NCBI GenBank assembly: GCA_002368175.1
Contig: AP018172.1
Coordinates: 1,610,001 to 1,674,000 of the forward strand
Source: Calothrix sp. NIES-2098
GTDB lineage: Bacteria > Cyanobacteriota > Cyanobacteriia > Cyanobacteriales > Nostocaceae
DNA length: 64,000 bases
Direction: 5' to 3'
Shown piece by piece: positions 44,830 to 54,054 of the stretch (its first letter is position 1; the number at the start of each line of letters is the position of its first letter). Below the pieces are notes generated by a model, which did no database searches, had not been told where the DNA came from, and worked only from the letters and a program-made list of their open reading frames with translations. The translations under genes were made by a program, and so were the position numbers.

Positions 44830-46513
44830 AAGATTGTTTATCCTCTGCAAAAGTGCGGAAATTTGCTGTACCATCGCGATTGAGTTGATTCACCAGATCA
44901 ATCTCCCAATCAAGATACTCTCGGAACGCCGCAAAGCGCTGACTTTCTTCTTTATACTGGTACGGTGTCCGCCAAATATCTTCAAATGGATGCAAAAGTG
45001 CGATCGTATCTTTCTCCAATGGCAACCCAGCACTTTTCCAAGCAGCATTCCCACCAGCAAGTACCCGCACCGAACGCTGAGTGACTGCTGCTAGTTCAAC
45101 AGCCGCAAACGCCGCTAGCTTACCATCACTAGATGTCAGAATGATACTTCCTTCTCCGGGTAAACGCGCAGCATCGTCAGCTAGTCGAGAGCGGATAGCA
45201 AAATAGGCTTTGGGAATATGTCCCCGTTCATAGTTCAGACTGGTATCTAAGTCGATGACAATTACTGAGCCGTTTTCAATCTCTTGATGCAATGTCGCTG
45301 GATCGATGGTTTCGACATTTGGTAATGTCACATCAACAGTTTCCGCCCCAGTCACTAGCTCGCCTGTCAGCGCCTCCTCTAGAATATAGACTTCCGCCCA
45401 ATTAATCCGCACCAACCAAGCAGCTGTAATCGCAGCACGAACTCCATCTGCATTATCGACTAAGACAATACGAGAATTTCTGGTTCCTACCCACTGTCCT
45501 GTCTGCTGTACCAGCTGTCCGCCGGGTGCTAAACGCGATCCGGGTAAATGTCCGGCTGCAAATTCTTCTTGTCCACGGACATCTAGTAAATAAAGCGATC
45601 GCAATCCAGAATCCTGCTCGTTCTGGAAATGGTTCAGGGTTTGCTTGTCTATTGTTTGTAAACCGAAACGTGCTTTTAGCCGATTAGCCGCAGCAATTGC
45701 TTCCTGTAACGCAGAACCACTAGGCAAGGGTGCAAAATTTGACTTCCCAGAATCTAGTTCCAGTCCTTCAATCAACCATGCCATTGTGCCGTTTTCTAGG
45801 GATGCAACTTTGTTGGGTACACCTGCATCAATCAGGGCTTGAGCGCCAATAATGCTGCGGGTTCTACCAGCACAATTTACCACTACTAGAGAATTGGGAT
45901 CTTTCACCGCCTCGTGGAAACGGTAAACTAATTCAGCCCCAAGTAATGCGATCGCACCGGGAATACTGAAGTTTTGAAATTCGGGAAGAGTGCGGCTATC
46001 TAAAACTACAATATTATCGCCAGCATCGATACGAGACTTGACTTCACTGACTGACAGGTGAGGCGTACTGTAGAAATGTTCGACAAACTCACCAAACGCT
46101 TTGCCAATCACATTTACCCCTGTGAATAGCTCATATCCAGCTTCTCGCCATGCCGCAGTTCCACCACTGAGAATGCTAATGTTGCTATAGCCCAGTTCTG
46201 CAAGCTTTTTGGCTGCACGTTCTGCAAGTACATTATCCCCTCCATCGTAGAGGACAATCCGAGTATTACGGCGCGATACTAAGGACGCGATCGACAATTC
46301 CAGATGGCTGAGTGGTAGCGATACACTCAGAAGGATATGTCCATCACGGGAATGTACACCAGTCTCGCGAACATCGAATACTGCAAGTTCTTCGCCATCT
46401 ACGAGTAGTCCCCGCAGTTCCAAAGGTGTGACGCGCCTAAAAGGCGTATCACCCTTGTCTAGAACGGTGTCAAGTTGAGTTGTGGAAGTCACGTCGCTTC
46501 GCTCCGAATTCAA
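44828..46513 (-). CDS. Four-domain rhodanese-like sulfurtransferase
   Basis: A 561-residue cytoplasmic protein made of four rhodanese domains (about 25-135, 150-262, 290-390 and 405-500). Only domain 2 has an active-site cysteine, C214 in NCAGRTR, a canonical C-x-G-x-x-R loop. The matching loops of domains 1, 3 and 4 have D90 (LYDGGDN), D353 (LVDNADG) and S461 (LTSSDGK). So one catalytic and three non-catalytic domains are joined. It could carry sulfane sulfur released in the island's pathway, which is inferred from context. The C-terminal 60 residues after domain 4 (EDIWRTPYQYKEESQRFAAF) are an extra helical tail. The stop codon overlaps a MITE end. Confidence 0.88.
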   Translation of the reverse strand: MNSERSDVTSTTQLDTVLDKGDTPFRRVTPLELRGLLVDGEELAVFDVRETGVHSRDGHILLSVSLPLSHLELSIASLVSRRNTRIVLYDGGDNVLAERAAKKLAELGYSNISILSGGTAAWREAGYELFTGVNVIGKAFGEFVEHFYSTPHLSVSEVKSRIDAGDNIVVLDSRTLPEFQNFSIPGAIALLGAELVYRFHEAVKDPNSLVVVNCAGRTRSIIGAQALIDAGVPNKVASLENGTMAWLIEGLELDSGKSNFAPLPSGSALQEAIAAANRLKARFGLQTIDKQTLNHFQNEQDSGLRSLYLLDVRGQEEFAAGHLPGSRLAPGGQLVQQTGQWVGTRNSRIVLVDNADGVRAAITAAWLVRINWAEVYILEEALTGELVTGAETVDVTLPNVETIDPATLHQEIENGSVIVIDLDTSLNYERGHIPKAYFAIRSRLADDAARLPGEGSIILTSSDGKLAAFAAVELAAVTQRSVRVLAGGNAAWKSAGLPLEKDTIALLHPFEDIWRTPYQYKEESQRFAAFREYLDWEIDLVNQLNRDGTANFRTFAEDKQS

Positions 46514-46539
46514 AATTCAAAATTCAAAATTCAAAATTA
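46506..46539. repeat. AAAATTC heptamer tandem repeat at the rhodanese start
   Basis: Four or more copies of the 7-base unit overlap or directly precede ATG 46513 on the minus strand, where a ribosome site would be expected. Confidence 0.6.
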
Positions 46540-46568
46540 CAATCCCCAAATAATCTATAAACTACTAA

Positions 46569-46593
46569 TAATCTACCGATATACCGTAGATTA
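46569..46593. promoter_or_regulatory. 8-bp inverted repeat upstream of the rhodanese gene
   Basis: TAATCTAC (46569-46576) and GTAGATTA (46586-46593) flank CGATATACC. It lies about 55 bases upstream of the rhodanese start codon on the minus strand. A related CTACC/GGTAG repeat occurs at 60753. It may be a site for a sulfur-responsive regulator. Confidence 0.4.
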
Positions 46594-46774
46594 TGCTCCC
46601 AAATTTCCCACAAGTTGTCAATTTGTTGTAACAATCAGCAAGCTTTTAGAAAATGGGCATGGGGCATTGGGCATCTGTGTCAACTTAAGGCGAAACCCAG
46701 TTACCGCAAGGAACTGAAGTTTCTTGCTAATAGCCAAAGTCATCGTCAGATTCCTCAATATCCTCAAAATCTTG

Positions 46775-46824
46775 AGTCTACTTCAGTAGACTTGGGTTAT
46801 GAGCCTGAGAATGAATTCTCAGGC
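46775..46824. repeat. Double-palindrome dispersed repeat
   Basis: AGTCTACT-TC-AGTAGACT (46775-46792) is followed by GCCTGAGAAT-GA-ATTCTCAGGC (46803-46824). Two perfect adjacent hairpins of this wording are a known repeat type in Nostoc-like genomes. Confidence 0.6.
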
Positions 46825-46909
46825 GGGCGACAAAGCTAAGTCCAAGACAATTTTTAGCTTAAGTTCATTGATTTTCATGCCCTTTTTGTGCGATCGCTCA
46901 CATCAGCGC

Positions 46910-48148
46910 CTAGAAAAAGGCTCCTGTCGGTAAAGGTGTACCGTTGATTTCGTAGTTGCCGATCGCACGCGCTTTGAAAGCAGCTGGATTGTGTGAGGAC
47001 AGGGTACGGGCGTTGCGCCAATGACGATCTAAATTCGAGCTTTTTTTGGTTGTGGAAGCGCCACCAACCTCGAATAACAAGGTAGTTGAGCGCAATGTCA
47101 ATTCATCGACAACTAATTTAGCTTTGGTTGTTCGCAAAGAAGCTGCAAGGGAAGCAGCTGATTCATCTTCGCCTTTAGCGCGGGCGGTAATAATTTGATC
47201 GAGTCCATCGGCGGCTGCTAACACGATCGCTTCCGCAGCAAAAGCGTTAGCGGAGATTTGCCCTACTGTTTGCTGGATGAGTGGATCGTCTGCTGCTTGC
47301 TCGGCTACAGCATGGTAGAAAGTTCGGGGTCGTTTGTGGACAAGGTTTGTCGCATCGCGCAGCACGTTACGAATAATACCTGTGTTAACAGCAGTTAAGA
47401 ACAATTGCGGAATTGTAGCGTTGTAGGTGAGGAGACTGTTATCTGCATCCGTATCAAAAACTACTTCATCTGCCTCTATGCGAACATTTGTGAATGTTGT
47501 AGTTCCTGTACCTGTTAACCGTTGTCCGAAACCATCCCAATCGTCTACAAGCTCAACCCCTTCGCGTTTAGTGGGTACAATCGCTGTTGCTGGAGTGCCA
47601 TCGGGTGCTAATAGGCGCACAGCAACGAAATCTGCATACAAACTGCCAGTACTGTAATATTTTGAGCCATTGAGCCGATATCCACCTGCTTCTGGTGTGA
47701 GTTTCGTATTCAATACTGTGCCGCTACCAGCTCGTTTAACTTCTAGTTCGCTACCAGCGAATCCGAAGAATGCACCATCAACAACCGCCTTTAGCCAGCG
47801 ACGATTTCTTTCGCTGCGTTCAGATCGCAAAATTCGCTCAATCACAACGAAATGATTGCGGATAATATGGGCGACGTTGGGGTCAGCATCTCCCAGGCGA
47901 ATTATGACTTCAAACAGTTCGCGTAAACTGCTACCACCGCCACCTTCAGCCACAGGAACTCGCAATGCACCCAAGCGCGATCGCTTGAGTAGTTCGATAA
48001 TATCAAAAGGCAGAATGCGATCGCGATCGCGTTCCGAAGCACCTAAAGCAATAAAATCAAAAAGCTGCTGGAGTTCCGGCGAGTTGGCTTTTACAGGGGT
48101 TGTAAACTCGAAGGTTTTATCTGCAAGTTTCTCTGGACTCTTAATCAT
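46910..48148 (-). CDS. SfnB family sulfur-acquisition oxidoreductase, copy 2
   Basis: A 412-residue acyl-CoA-dehydrogenase-fold flavoprotein from ATG 48148 (MIKSPEKLADKTFEF), preceded by GAGAGAGAAATA; a longer frame to 48247 is spurious. Features: DRDRILPFDIIELLKRSRLG, GDADPNVAHIIRNHF, YSTGSLYADFVAVRLL, VDDWDGFGQRLTGTGTTTF and LDRHWRNARTLSSHNP. The substrate-side residues differ moderately from copy 1 (VVIERILRSE, GFAGSELEVKR), so specificity may differ. A GST gene lies upstream with a gap of about 110 bases. Confidence 0.85.
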   Translation of the reverse strand: MIKSPEKLADKTFEFTTPVKANSPELQQLFDFIALGASERDRDRILPFDIIELLKRSRLGALRVPVAEGGGGSSLRELFEVIIRLGDADPNVAHIIRNHFVVIERILRSERSERNRRWLKAVVDGAFFGFAGSELEVKRAGSGTVLNTKLTPEAGGYRLNGSKYYSTGSLYADFVAVRLLAPDGTPATAIVPTKREGVELVDDWDGFGQRLTGTGTTTFTNVRIEADEVVFDTDADNSLLTYNATIPQLFLTAVNTGIIRNVLRDATNLVHKRPRTFYHAVAEQAADDPLIQQTVGQISANAFAAEAIVLAAADGLDQIITARAKGEDESAASLAASLRTTKAKLVVDELTLRSTTLLFEVGGASTTKKSSNLDRHWRNARTLSSHNPAAFKARAIGNYEINGTPLPTGAFF

Positions 48149-48261
48149 TATTTCTCTCTCTAAATATCGTGGGGAAAATCTGCCATTAGCGACTGATGGG
48201 TAAATCCAAAATCTAAAATCGTTCGACTGAGCGAAGTCGAAGTCCAAAATCTAAAATTGAT

Positions 48262-48894
48262 TTACAGTGCTGGGCGTTGTTGATTTACCCATAGCTGAAC
48301 AGATGGCCTTTCCCATTGATGCTTGGCGTAAGCTACCAATTTATCGGGTACTGGATCGCCGTTGAGAATTAGGCGATGGAGTATTAAGGCCAAATCCACA
48401 TCAGCAATAGACCATTGACCGAATAGGTTTTCAGTGTTGCTAGCAAGCAGTAACTCAGCAGCAGAGAATAATTTCTCAGCAGCTTTTTTTGCTTCCGGAG
48501 AAAGTGGTGGCTTTTTGACTCCGTAGAAAATAACCTCAGTCGAGCGTTCTTGTTTGATGGGCGCGAGGTCGCTACGGAGCCAGGCTTGTACCTGACGCGC
48601 TCTAGCTCGGCTCTGTGGTTCTTTTGGGTATAACGGAGTACCGGGAAACACCTCATCGATGTATTCTGCGATCGCAGAGGATTCAGACAAGGCGAATCCG
48701 TCATGAATCAAAGTTGGTACGCGCCGCGTTAATGACTTAGCTGCAAAATCTGGCTCATTTTGGACATTAGCAGCTAAATCAAGAGTTTGGATATCGAATG
48801 CTAATGCTTTTTCATGCAGAGATACAAAAGCCGAGAGCGCATAGGGGCTAGCGTACTGGGAATCGACATAGAGAACAAGCGATGTAGATGACAA
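48262..48894 (-). CDS. Glutathione S-transferase, YfcF-like
   Basis: A 210-residue GST-fold protein. The N-terminal thioredoxin-like domain has SQYASPYALSAFVSLHEKAL (S/Y near the glutathione site), RRVPTLIHDGFALSESSAIA with the cis-proline and the glutathione-binding E-S pair, then EYIDEVFPG. The helical C-terminal domain includes LFGQWSIADVDLALILHRLI, the usual N-capping box. It may handle thiol conjugates or electrophiles made by the neighbouring oxygenases, which is inferred from position between an LLM and an SfnB gene. Confidence 0.88.
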   Translation of the reverse strand: MSSTSLVLYVDSQYASPYALSAFVSLHEKALAFDIQTLDLAANVQNEPDFAAKSLTRRVPTLIHDGFALSESSAIAEYIDEVFPGTPLYPKEPQSRARARQVQAWLRSDLAPIKQERSTEVIFYGVKKPPLSPEAKKAAEKLFSAAELLLASNTENLFGQWSIADVDLALILHRLILNGDPVPDKLVAYAKHQWERPSVQLWVNQQRPAL

Positions 48895-48964
48895 TGTATC
48901 CTCCTATGAAGGCTAATAATGTTTTGACAATTGATATTTAGAGGCAAGCTGAGGGATTAAATCA

Positions 48965-50296
48965 TTACTTAGACTCGAAAAAGCGGTTAGCAGGGCGGAC
49001 AAGTCCCAGATTTTCCCGTAGAGTTTTCCCTTCATATTCTTTGCGGAAGATTCCCCGCCGTTGGAGTTCTGGCACAACCTTGTCTATGAAATCATTCAAC
49101 CCTTCAGGTAAAAAAGGAAACATGATGTTGAAGCCGTCAGACCCTTCTTCATTCAACCATTGCTCCATCTCATCGGCGATGCTTTGGGGGGTACCAACGA
49201 AGGCTAATCCGCCATAACTACCGATACGTTGCGCCAACTGCCTAATAGTTAGCTTCTCACGTTCAGCCAGGGCTATGACTCGTTCGCGTGAGCTTCTACC
49301 AGCGTTAGTCTCAGGGATTTCTGGCAAGGGGCCATCTGGATCGTAACCAGAAACATCGTAGCCAAGGGCACTATTCAAGCTAGCAATTCCACTGTCATAG
49401 TGTACTAGACTATCCAAATGGGCACGTTTAGCGATCGCCTCTTCCACAGTTTCGCCCACAATTACCAAAGCACCAGGAAGAATTTTGATGCTGTCCGGGT
49501 CACGGCCAATCAACTGCGCCCGTCCCTTAATATCAGCAAATAAAGCCTTACCTGCTTCCAAATTACCAGCCGGCGCAAATACGGCCTCAGCAGTTTCAGC
49601 AGCTAATTGTCGCCCAGCATCGGAAGCACCCGCCTGAACAATCACAGGCCAACCTTGGACAGGCCTAGCGATGTTCAATGGCCCCCGTACCGAAAGATAC
49701 TTTCCTTGATGCGCCAAAACATGAACTTTTTCGGGATCGAAATAAATCCCTGATTCTACATCCCGAACAAACGCATCATCAGCGAAGGAATCCCAAAGAC
49801 CAGTGACGACATCGTAGAATTCCCTAGCTCGCTTGTAGCGTTCGTCATGTTCTATATCTTCTGTTAAGCCGAAGTTGAGCGCTGCATCTGGATTGGATGT
49901 GGTAACAATATTCCAGCCGGCACGACCACCACTAATATGGTCGAGAGACGCAAAGCGACGAGCAATATGGAAAGGCGCGTCATAGGTCGTGGAAGCTGTG
50001 GCTACCAGACCGATGTGTTCGGTAACACTGGCGAGGGCAGAAAGCAGAGTGAAAGGCTCAAAGGAAGTAACTGTGTGACTGCGCTTGAGGGCGTTAATCG
50101 GCATATTCAGCAGCGCCAAGTGATCGGCCATAAAAAATGCGTCAAACTTGCCCTGTTCTAGTTTCTGGATAAATTTTTTCAGTGCTGGGAAGTTGAAATT
50201 CGCATCAGGCAAAGCCCCAGGATAACGCCAAGCGCCAGTATGTATACTTACAGGGCGCATAAACGCACCCAGTTTCAATTGCTTTGCTTTGCTCAT
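48965..50296 (-). CDS. LLM flavin monooxygenase, NtaA/SnaA/DszA family, copy 4
   Basis: A 443-residue luciferase-fold monooxygenase from ATG 50296 (MSKAKQLKLGAFMRPVSIHT), supported by GGAGGG just upstream; a frame reaching 50383 is rejected. Motifs: LEQGKFDAFFMADHLALLNM, FASLDHISGGRAGWNIVTTS, IEHDERYKRAREFYDVVTGL, ARPVQGWPVIVQAGASDAG and the ending VVPELQRRGIFRKEYEGKTL. It forms a subgroup apart from copies 1-2 and 3/5. It is next to the GST gene and downstream of two MetQ-like genes. The substrate is unknown. Confidence 0.87.
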   Translation of the reverse strand: MSKAKQLKLGAFMRPVSIHTGAWRYPGALPDANFNFPALKKFIQKLEQGKFDAFFMADHLALLNMPINALKRSHTVTSFEPFTLLSALASVTEHIGLVATASTTYDAPFHIARRFASLDHISGGRAGWNIVTTSNPDAALNFGLTEDIEHDERYKRAREFYDVVTGLWDSFADDAFVRDVESGIYFDPEKVHVLAHQGKYLSVRGPLNIARPVQGWPVIVQAGASDAGRQLAAETAEAVFAPAGNLEAGKALFADIKGRAQLIGRDPDSIKILPGALVIVGETVEEAIAKRAHLDSLVHYDSGIASLNSALGYDVSGYDPDGPLPEIPETNAGRSSRERVIALAEREKLTIRQLAQRIGSYGGLAFVGTPQSIADEMEQWLNEEGSDGFNIMFPFLPEGLNDFIDKVVPELQRRGIFRKEYEGKTLRENLGLVRPANRFFESK

Positions 50297-50423
50297 CAGC
50301 CCTCCATCAAACAATTTTGGATTTACATCTAGATGTGAATTGAGTTGCAAAATCTCGATTTTAACCAGTCTTGAAACCCTCATTAAAAAAGGGGGATTTC
50401 AAATTCACATCAGGCATAATTAT

Positions 50424-50563
50424 AGGACTTACACACCAAATACAAAAACCCTCACAAGGGTGGTCAAAAGTCAAAAGTCAATGGTCAAAATTCAGGTTTT
50501 TGGACTATGGACTATTGACCATTGACAAAAAGCATGAAAAATATCTGACACTGCGTAAGTCCT
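50424..50563. mobile_element. MITE-like element, family 1, variant copy B (140 bp)
   Basis: Ends AGGACTTACACA (50424-50435) and, on the other strand, AGGACTTACGCA (50552-50563), 11 of 12 matching. The interior differs from copies A and C and is filled with AAAAGTCAA-type short repeats. AATTAT occurs just outside both ends, possibly a target duplication. Confidence 0.5.
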
Positions 50564-50646
50564 AAATTATTAGATTAACCTTATACTGAATTTTAGGTTG
50601 AGAAGTTATTTAACCAAAATTTAAACTTCCTCAATATTTCTTCTTT

Positions 50647-51555
50647 TTAAAAAGCCGGGGCGATCGTACCTTTAAGGTAGTTGTTGATATACTCCTTCAA
50701 TTTAGGATCTATAACTAATTGATTGAGTTTTTGAATATTTGGATCGTTGACCTTTGATTGTACAGTTGCTAGTCCCACAGCATAATTTTTGTTAGCCATA
50801 CCAACTTCATCTAAGATAATGGGTTCTAGGTTTACCTTTGCTTGGACTAGAAAAGATGCAGATGTCACAGCTAAATCTAAATCATCCAAAGCTCTGACAA
50901 TGGCGTAATTATCTAATTCCTTAATTTGCAGTTTTTTGGGATGATCAATAACATCCTTGACACTAAAATACTCACTTGACTTTTCTTTTAAATTGATTAA
51001 GTTGATGTGTTTGAGGAATTTTAGAGCACGATCCTGATTGCTATCATCATTAGAAATTGCGATTGTTGCCCCTACAGGAACTTCATTCACTGATTTGATT
51101 TTGAGCCGTTTAGAGTAGAGTCCAGTTATTGTAGTATAACTGCGATTTAACATCACAAAATCCGCGCTGAGTCTTTTGGCGGCTTGTTTCATAAATGGTT
51201 CATGCTGGAAAAAATTAGCATCGATTTCTCCACCCTTAAGAGCATCGTTAATTTTCACCGAATCAGCGATAGTCACAATCTCAAAGTCGAAGCCTTGACT
51301 AGGGGCTATTTCTTTTTTAATGTACTTTAAAACATCTTCAGTGGTAGTATTACGAGAACCGACTTTCAGTAAAGCTGTCTTAGCTGGCTGAGTAGTGGAT
51401 TGGCTAACTGCTTGGCTACTTGGTTGAGTATTAGAGGAATTTTTATTTGATGTACAACTCGCGAAAAGAACGGATAAAATTGTGCTTCCCGTTCCTAGCA
51501 GAAAATAGCGGCGGTTGATGCCTGTAAAATTAATTCCTTGATATTTACTCCTCAT
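50647..51555 (-). CDS. MetQ/NlpA-family binding lipoprotein, copy 1
   Basis: A 302-residue lipoprotein of the methionine-binding MetQ family. The leader has a twin arginine (NRRYFLLGTG) and lipobox cysteine C34 (LFASC). Mature features: LKVGSRNTTTEDVLKYIKKE, KINDALKGGEIDANFFQHEP (the D-x-N-x-F-Q-H signature of MetQ), VPVGATIAISNDDSNQDRAL and DNYAIVRALDDLDLAVTSAS. No MetN or MetI gene is nearby. It is the tandem partner of the 51573 gene and very similar to it. It probably binds methionine, its sulfoxide or another thioether amino acid. Confidence 0.87.
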   Translation of the reverse strand: MRSKYQGINFTGINRRYFLLGTGSTILSVLFASCTSNKNSSNTQPSSQAVSQSTTQPAKTALLKVGSRNTTTEDVLKYIKKEIAPSQGFDFEIVTIADSVKINDALKGGEIDANFFQHEPFMKQAAKRLSADFVMLNRSYTTITGLYSKRLKIKSVNEVPVGATIAISNDDSNQDRALKFLKHINLINLKEKSSEYFSVKDVIDHPKKLQIKELDNYAIVRALDDLDLAVTSASFLVQAKVNLEPIILDEVGMANKNYAVGLATVQSKVNDPNIQKLNQLVIDPKLKEYINNYLKGTIAPAF

Positions 51556-51572
51556 CTTTTTTATTTCCTCAG

Positions 51573-52439
51573 TTAGAATGAAGGTACGATAGTACCTTTG
51601 TAGTTGGCGTTGATAAAATCCTTCAATTTGGGATCGATAACCAATTGATTTAATTTTTGAATATTGGCATCATTAGATTTTGCTTGTACAGTTGCCAAGC
51701 CTGTAGCATATTTTTTATCTGCCATACCAATTTCATCTAAAACAATGGGAGTTAGAGTGATTTTGGCTTGGAGAAGTAGAGATGAATATGCAATACCTAA
51801 ATCGAGGTCGTCCAATCCTCTGCCAATGGCATAATTATCTAATTCCTTAATTTGCAGCTTTTTAGGATGGGCTATGACATCTTGTACAGTGTAATAATCA
51901 CCTGATTTTTCTTTTAAGTTAATTAAATCTAGGTGTTTGAGAAATTTTAAAGCGCGATCCTGATTGCTATCATCATTAGAAATGCCAATAGTTGCCCCTA
52001 CAGGAATTTCGTTAACAGATTTTATTTTGAGTCGTTTTGAGTAAAGTGCATATACAGTAGTATAGCTGCGATTGAGCATGACAAAATCTGCATTTAGTCT
52101 TTTGGCAGCTTGTTTCATAAATAGTTCATGCTGGAAAAGATTAGCATCTATTTCCCCATTTTTTAGGGCATCGTTAATCTTTACCGAATCACCAATTGTC
52201 ACAATTTGAAAGTCTAAATTTTGACTAGGAGCAAGGTCTTTTTGAATGAATTTCAATATATCTTCTGAAACAGTATTGCGAGAACCAACTTTGAGTTGTG
52301 CGGTTTTAGTTGATTGGCTAATTGGTTGGTTGGTTGATTGACTAGTTGAGGAATTTTGGTTTGATGAACAACTGGCGAAAAGAGTTGATGTAATAGCGCT
52401 TCCTGTTCCTAGCAGAAAATATCGGCGGTTGATTCTCAT
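51573..52439 (-). CDS. MetQ/NlpA-family binding lipoprotein, copy 2
   Basis: A 288-residue paralog of the 50647 product, separated from it by 17 bases. The leader is MRINRRYFLLGTGS with lipobox cysteine C24. It shares AQLKVGSRNTVSEDILKFIQ, NALKNGEIDANLFQHELFMK, ISNDDSNQDRALKFLKH and GRGLDDLDLGIAYSSLLLQA. High similarity with copy 1 indicates a recent tandem duplication. Differences cluster in the ligand-side segments (YTTVYALYSKR against YTTITGLYSKR), so ligand preference may have shifted. Confidence 0.87.
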   Translation of the reverse strand: MRINRRYFLLGTGSAITSTLFASCSSNQNSSTSQSTNQPISQSTKTAQLKVGSRNTVSEDILKFIQKDLAPSQNLDFQIVTIGDSVKINDALKNGEIDANLFQHELFMKQAAKRLNADFVMLNRSYTTVYALYSKRLKIKSVNEIPVGATIGISNDDSNQDRALKFLKHLDLINLKEKSGDYYTVQDVIAHPKKLQIKELDNYAIGRGLDDLDLGIAYSSLLLQAKITLTPIVLDEIGMADKKYATGLATVQAKSNDANIQKLNQLVIDPKLKDFINANYKGTIVPSF

Positions 52440-52665
52440 TGAACGAATTATTTGAGATTTGACACTTATTTTTGATAGTTTGTTTGTTGCAGCAGGGGTA
52501 ATATCAATTCAAAATTCAAAGAATTCTGTCTATTAGTTAAGTAAGTCGGTAATTGCACCAAGCTATATTACAAAATGTAAATAGCCTGGAAACTCTTACC
52601 AATGACAAATGACCAATGACAAATGACAGCCCTAACCAGCTATCTTTAATTGCACGCTTCACCTA

Positions 52666-53901
52666 CTAGAAAAATCCTCCTATCGGTAATGCAGTACCGT
52701 TGATTTCGTAATCTCCAATAGCACGGGCTTTGAAGTGGCTGGGATTATGGGATGACAAGGTGCGGGCGTTGCGCCAATGGCGATCTAAGTTGTAAACAGT
52801 CTTAGTGCTGGAAGCGCCACCGACTTCAAATAGTAGGGTGGCTGAACGCAGCGTTAAATCGTCTACTATCAATTTTGCTTTGGCAGCAAGCAAAGAAGCA
52901 TTTAATGCCGCAGCGTTTTTAGCTTCTTCACCTTGTGATAGTGCAAGATTGAGACGATCGAGGGCATCTGCTGCTAAAACGATCGCTTCAGCTGCAAAGG
53001 CATTAGCAGAAAGTTGACCGACGGTTTGCTGCAATAATGGATCGTCGCTGGCTTGCTCAGATACGGAATGGTAAAAGGTTCTCGGACGTTTGAGAACTAG
53101 ATTTTTGGCATCGCGTAAAACGCTGCGGATAATCCCTGCGTTCACCGCAGTCAGAATTAAGTGGGCGACAACTTTGTAGGGTACATTGTCTGCATCTGGA
53201 TCGGTTTCTTTGATCACTTCATCTGCTTCGACGCGAACATTTGTGAATGTTGTAGTTCCCGAACCAGTCAGCCTTTGCCCAAAGCCGTCCCAGTCGTCTA
53301 CTAGGGTAATTCCTTCGCGATTGGTGGGAATAATAGCGATCGCAACAATGCCATCGAGAGTCAGCAGCCTTACATAAATTAGGTCTGCAAACAAACTGCC
53401 TGTACTATAGTACTTGATACCGTTCAGACGATAGCCGTTGCCATCAGGCGTTAATTTGGTACTGACTACTTCACCACTCCCCGCGCGTTTGGCTTCTAAT
53501 TCAGTGGCGGCGAGTCCAATAATTGCACCATCGACAGCCGCCTTTAGCCAACGACGGTTGCGATCGCTCCGTGCAGAACGTAAAATCTGCTCTGTGACAA
53601 AGAAATGATTCCGCAGAATATGTGCAACGTTGGGATCGGCATCCCCCAAGCGAATCACAACTTCAAATAGTTCGCGGACATTAGCACCACCACCACCTTC
53701 AGCAACAGGGATGCGTAATGCACCTAACTTAGAACGCCGTATCAGGTCAATAACATCATAGGGCAGGATGCGATCGCGTTCTCTCTCAATAGCCCCCAGC
53801 GCAATGAAATCGAAAAGCGCTTGCAGTGCCGGCGAGTTGGCGGTAACTGGAGTTGAGAACTCGAATGTAGAATCTATAGCTTTTTCTACAGGTTGAATCA
53901 T
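52666..53901 (-). CDS. SfnB family sulfur-acquisition oxidoreductase, copy 3
   Basis: A 411-residue acyl-CoA-dehydrogenase-fold flavoprotein. It reads MIQPVEKAIDSTFEFSTPVT, then RERDRILPYDVIDLIRRSKL, GDADPNVAHILRNHF, YSTGSLFADLIYVRLL, VDDWDGFGQRLTGSGTTTF and LDRHWRNARTLSSHNP. Near the end it has SSTKTVYNLDRH where the other copies have STTKKSSNLDRH, and the stretch FFVTEQILRSARSDRN also departs. It sits in tandem with copy 4, separated by a MITE-like element. Confidence 0.85.
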   Translation of the reverse strand: MIQPVEKAIDSTFEFSTPVTANSPALQALFDFIALGAIERERDRILPYDVIDLIRRSKLGALRIPVAEGGGGANVRELFEVVIRLGDADPNVAHILRNHFFVTEQILRSARSDRNRRWLKAAVDGAIIGLAATELEAKRAGSGEVVSTKLTPDGNGYRLNGIKYYSTGSLFADLIYVRLLTLDGIVAIAIIPTNREGITLVDDWDGFGQRLTGSGTTTFTNVRVEADEVIKETDPDADNVPYKVVAHLILTAVNAGIIRSVLRDAKNLVLKRPRTFYHSVSEQASDDPLLQQTVGQLSANAFAAEAIVLAADALDRLNLALSQGEEAKNAAALNASLLAAKAKLIVDDLTLRSATLLFEVGGASSTKTVYNLDRHWRNARTLSSHNPSHFKARAIGDYEINGTALPIGGFF

Positions 53902-53924
53902 GATTTTTCTCTGAGACGTTGCAT

Positions 53925-54019
53925 AATTGCGGGATAATTTATCTCACGCAGAGACGCAGAGAGAATAAGGAGTAGAAAATTTCAATAGCTCAAAATTCAT
54001 CTCCTAATTCAGCAATGCC
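53925..54019. mobile_element. MITE-like element, family 2, copy 3 (95 bp)
   Basis: Left end GACGTTGCATAATTGCGGGA, right end on the other strand GGCATTGCTGAATTAGGAGA, interior CTCACGCAGAGACGCAGAGA. It fills the gap between SfnB copies 3 and 4. Confidence 0.6.
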
Positions 54020-54054
54020 TTCTCTGAAATAAATAGCTTTGATGGCGTATTTAC

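Larger units (their letters stand above)
46540..46909. other. Intergenic region upstream of the rhodanese gene
   Basis: About 370 bases with no gene; a plus-strand open frame here is not credible. It holds an operator-like palindrome and a double-hairpin repeat, listed separately, plus a GGGCATGGGGCATTGGGCAT heptamer run near 46652. Confidence 0.5.

Noticed and set aside
46475..46839. Two overlapping plus-strand open frames upstream of the rhodanese gene
   Set aside because: They consist of heptamer and palindromic repeats and have no credible start or protein character.
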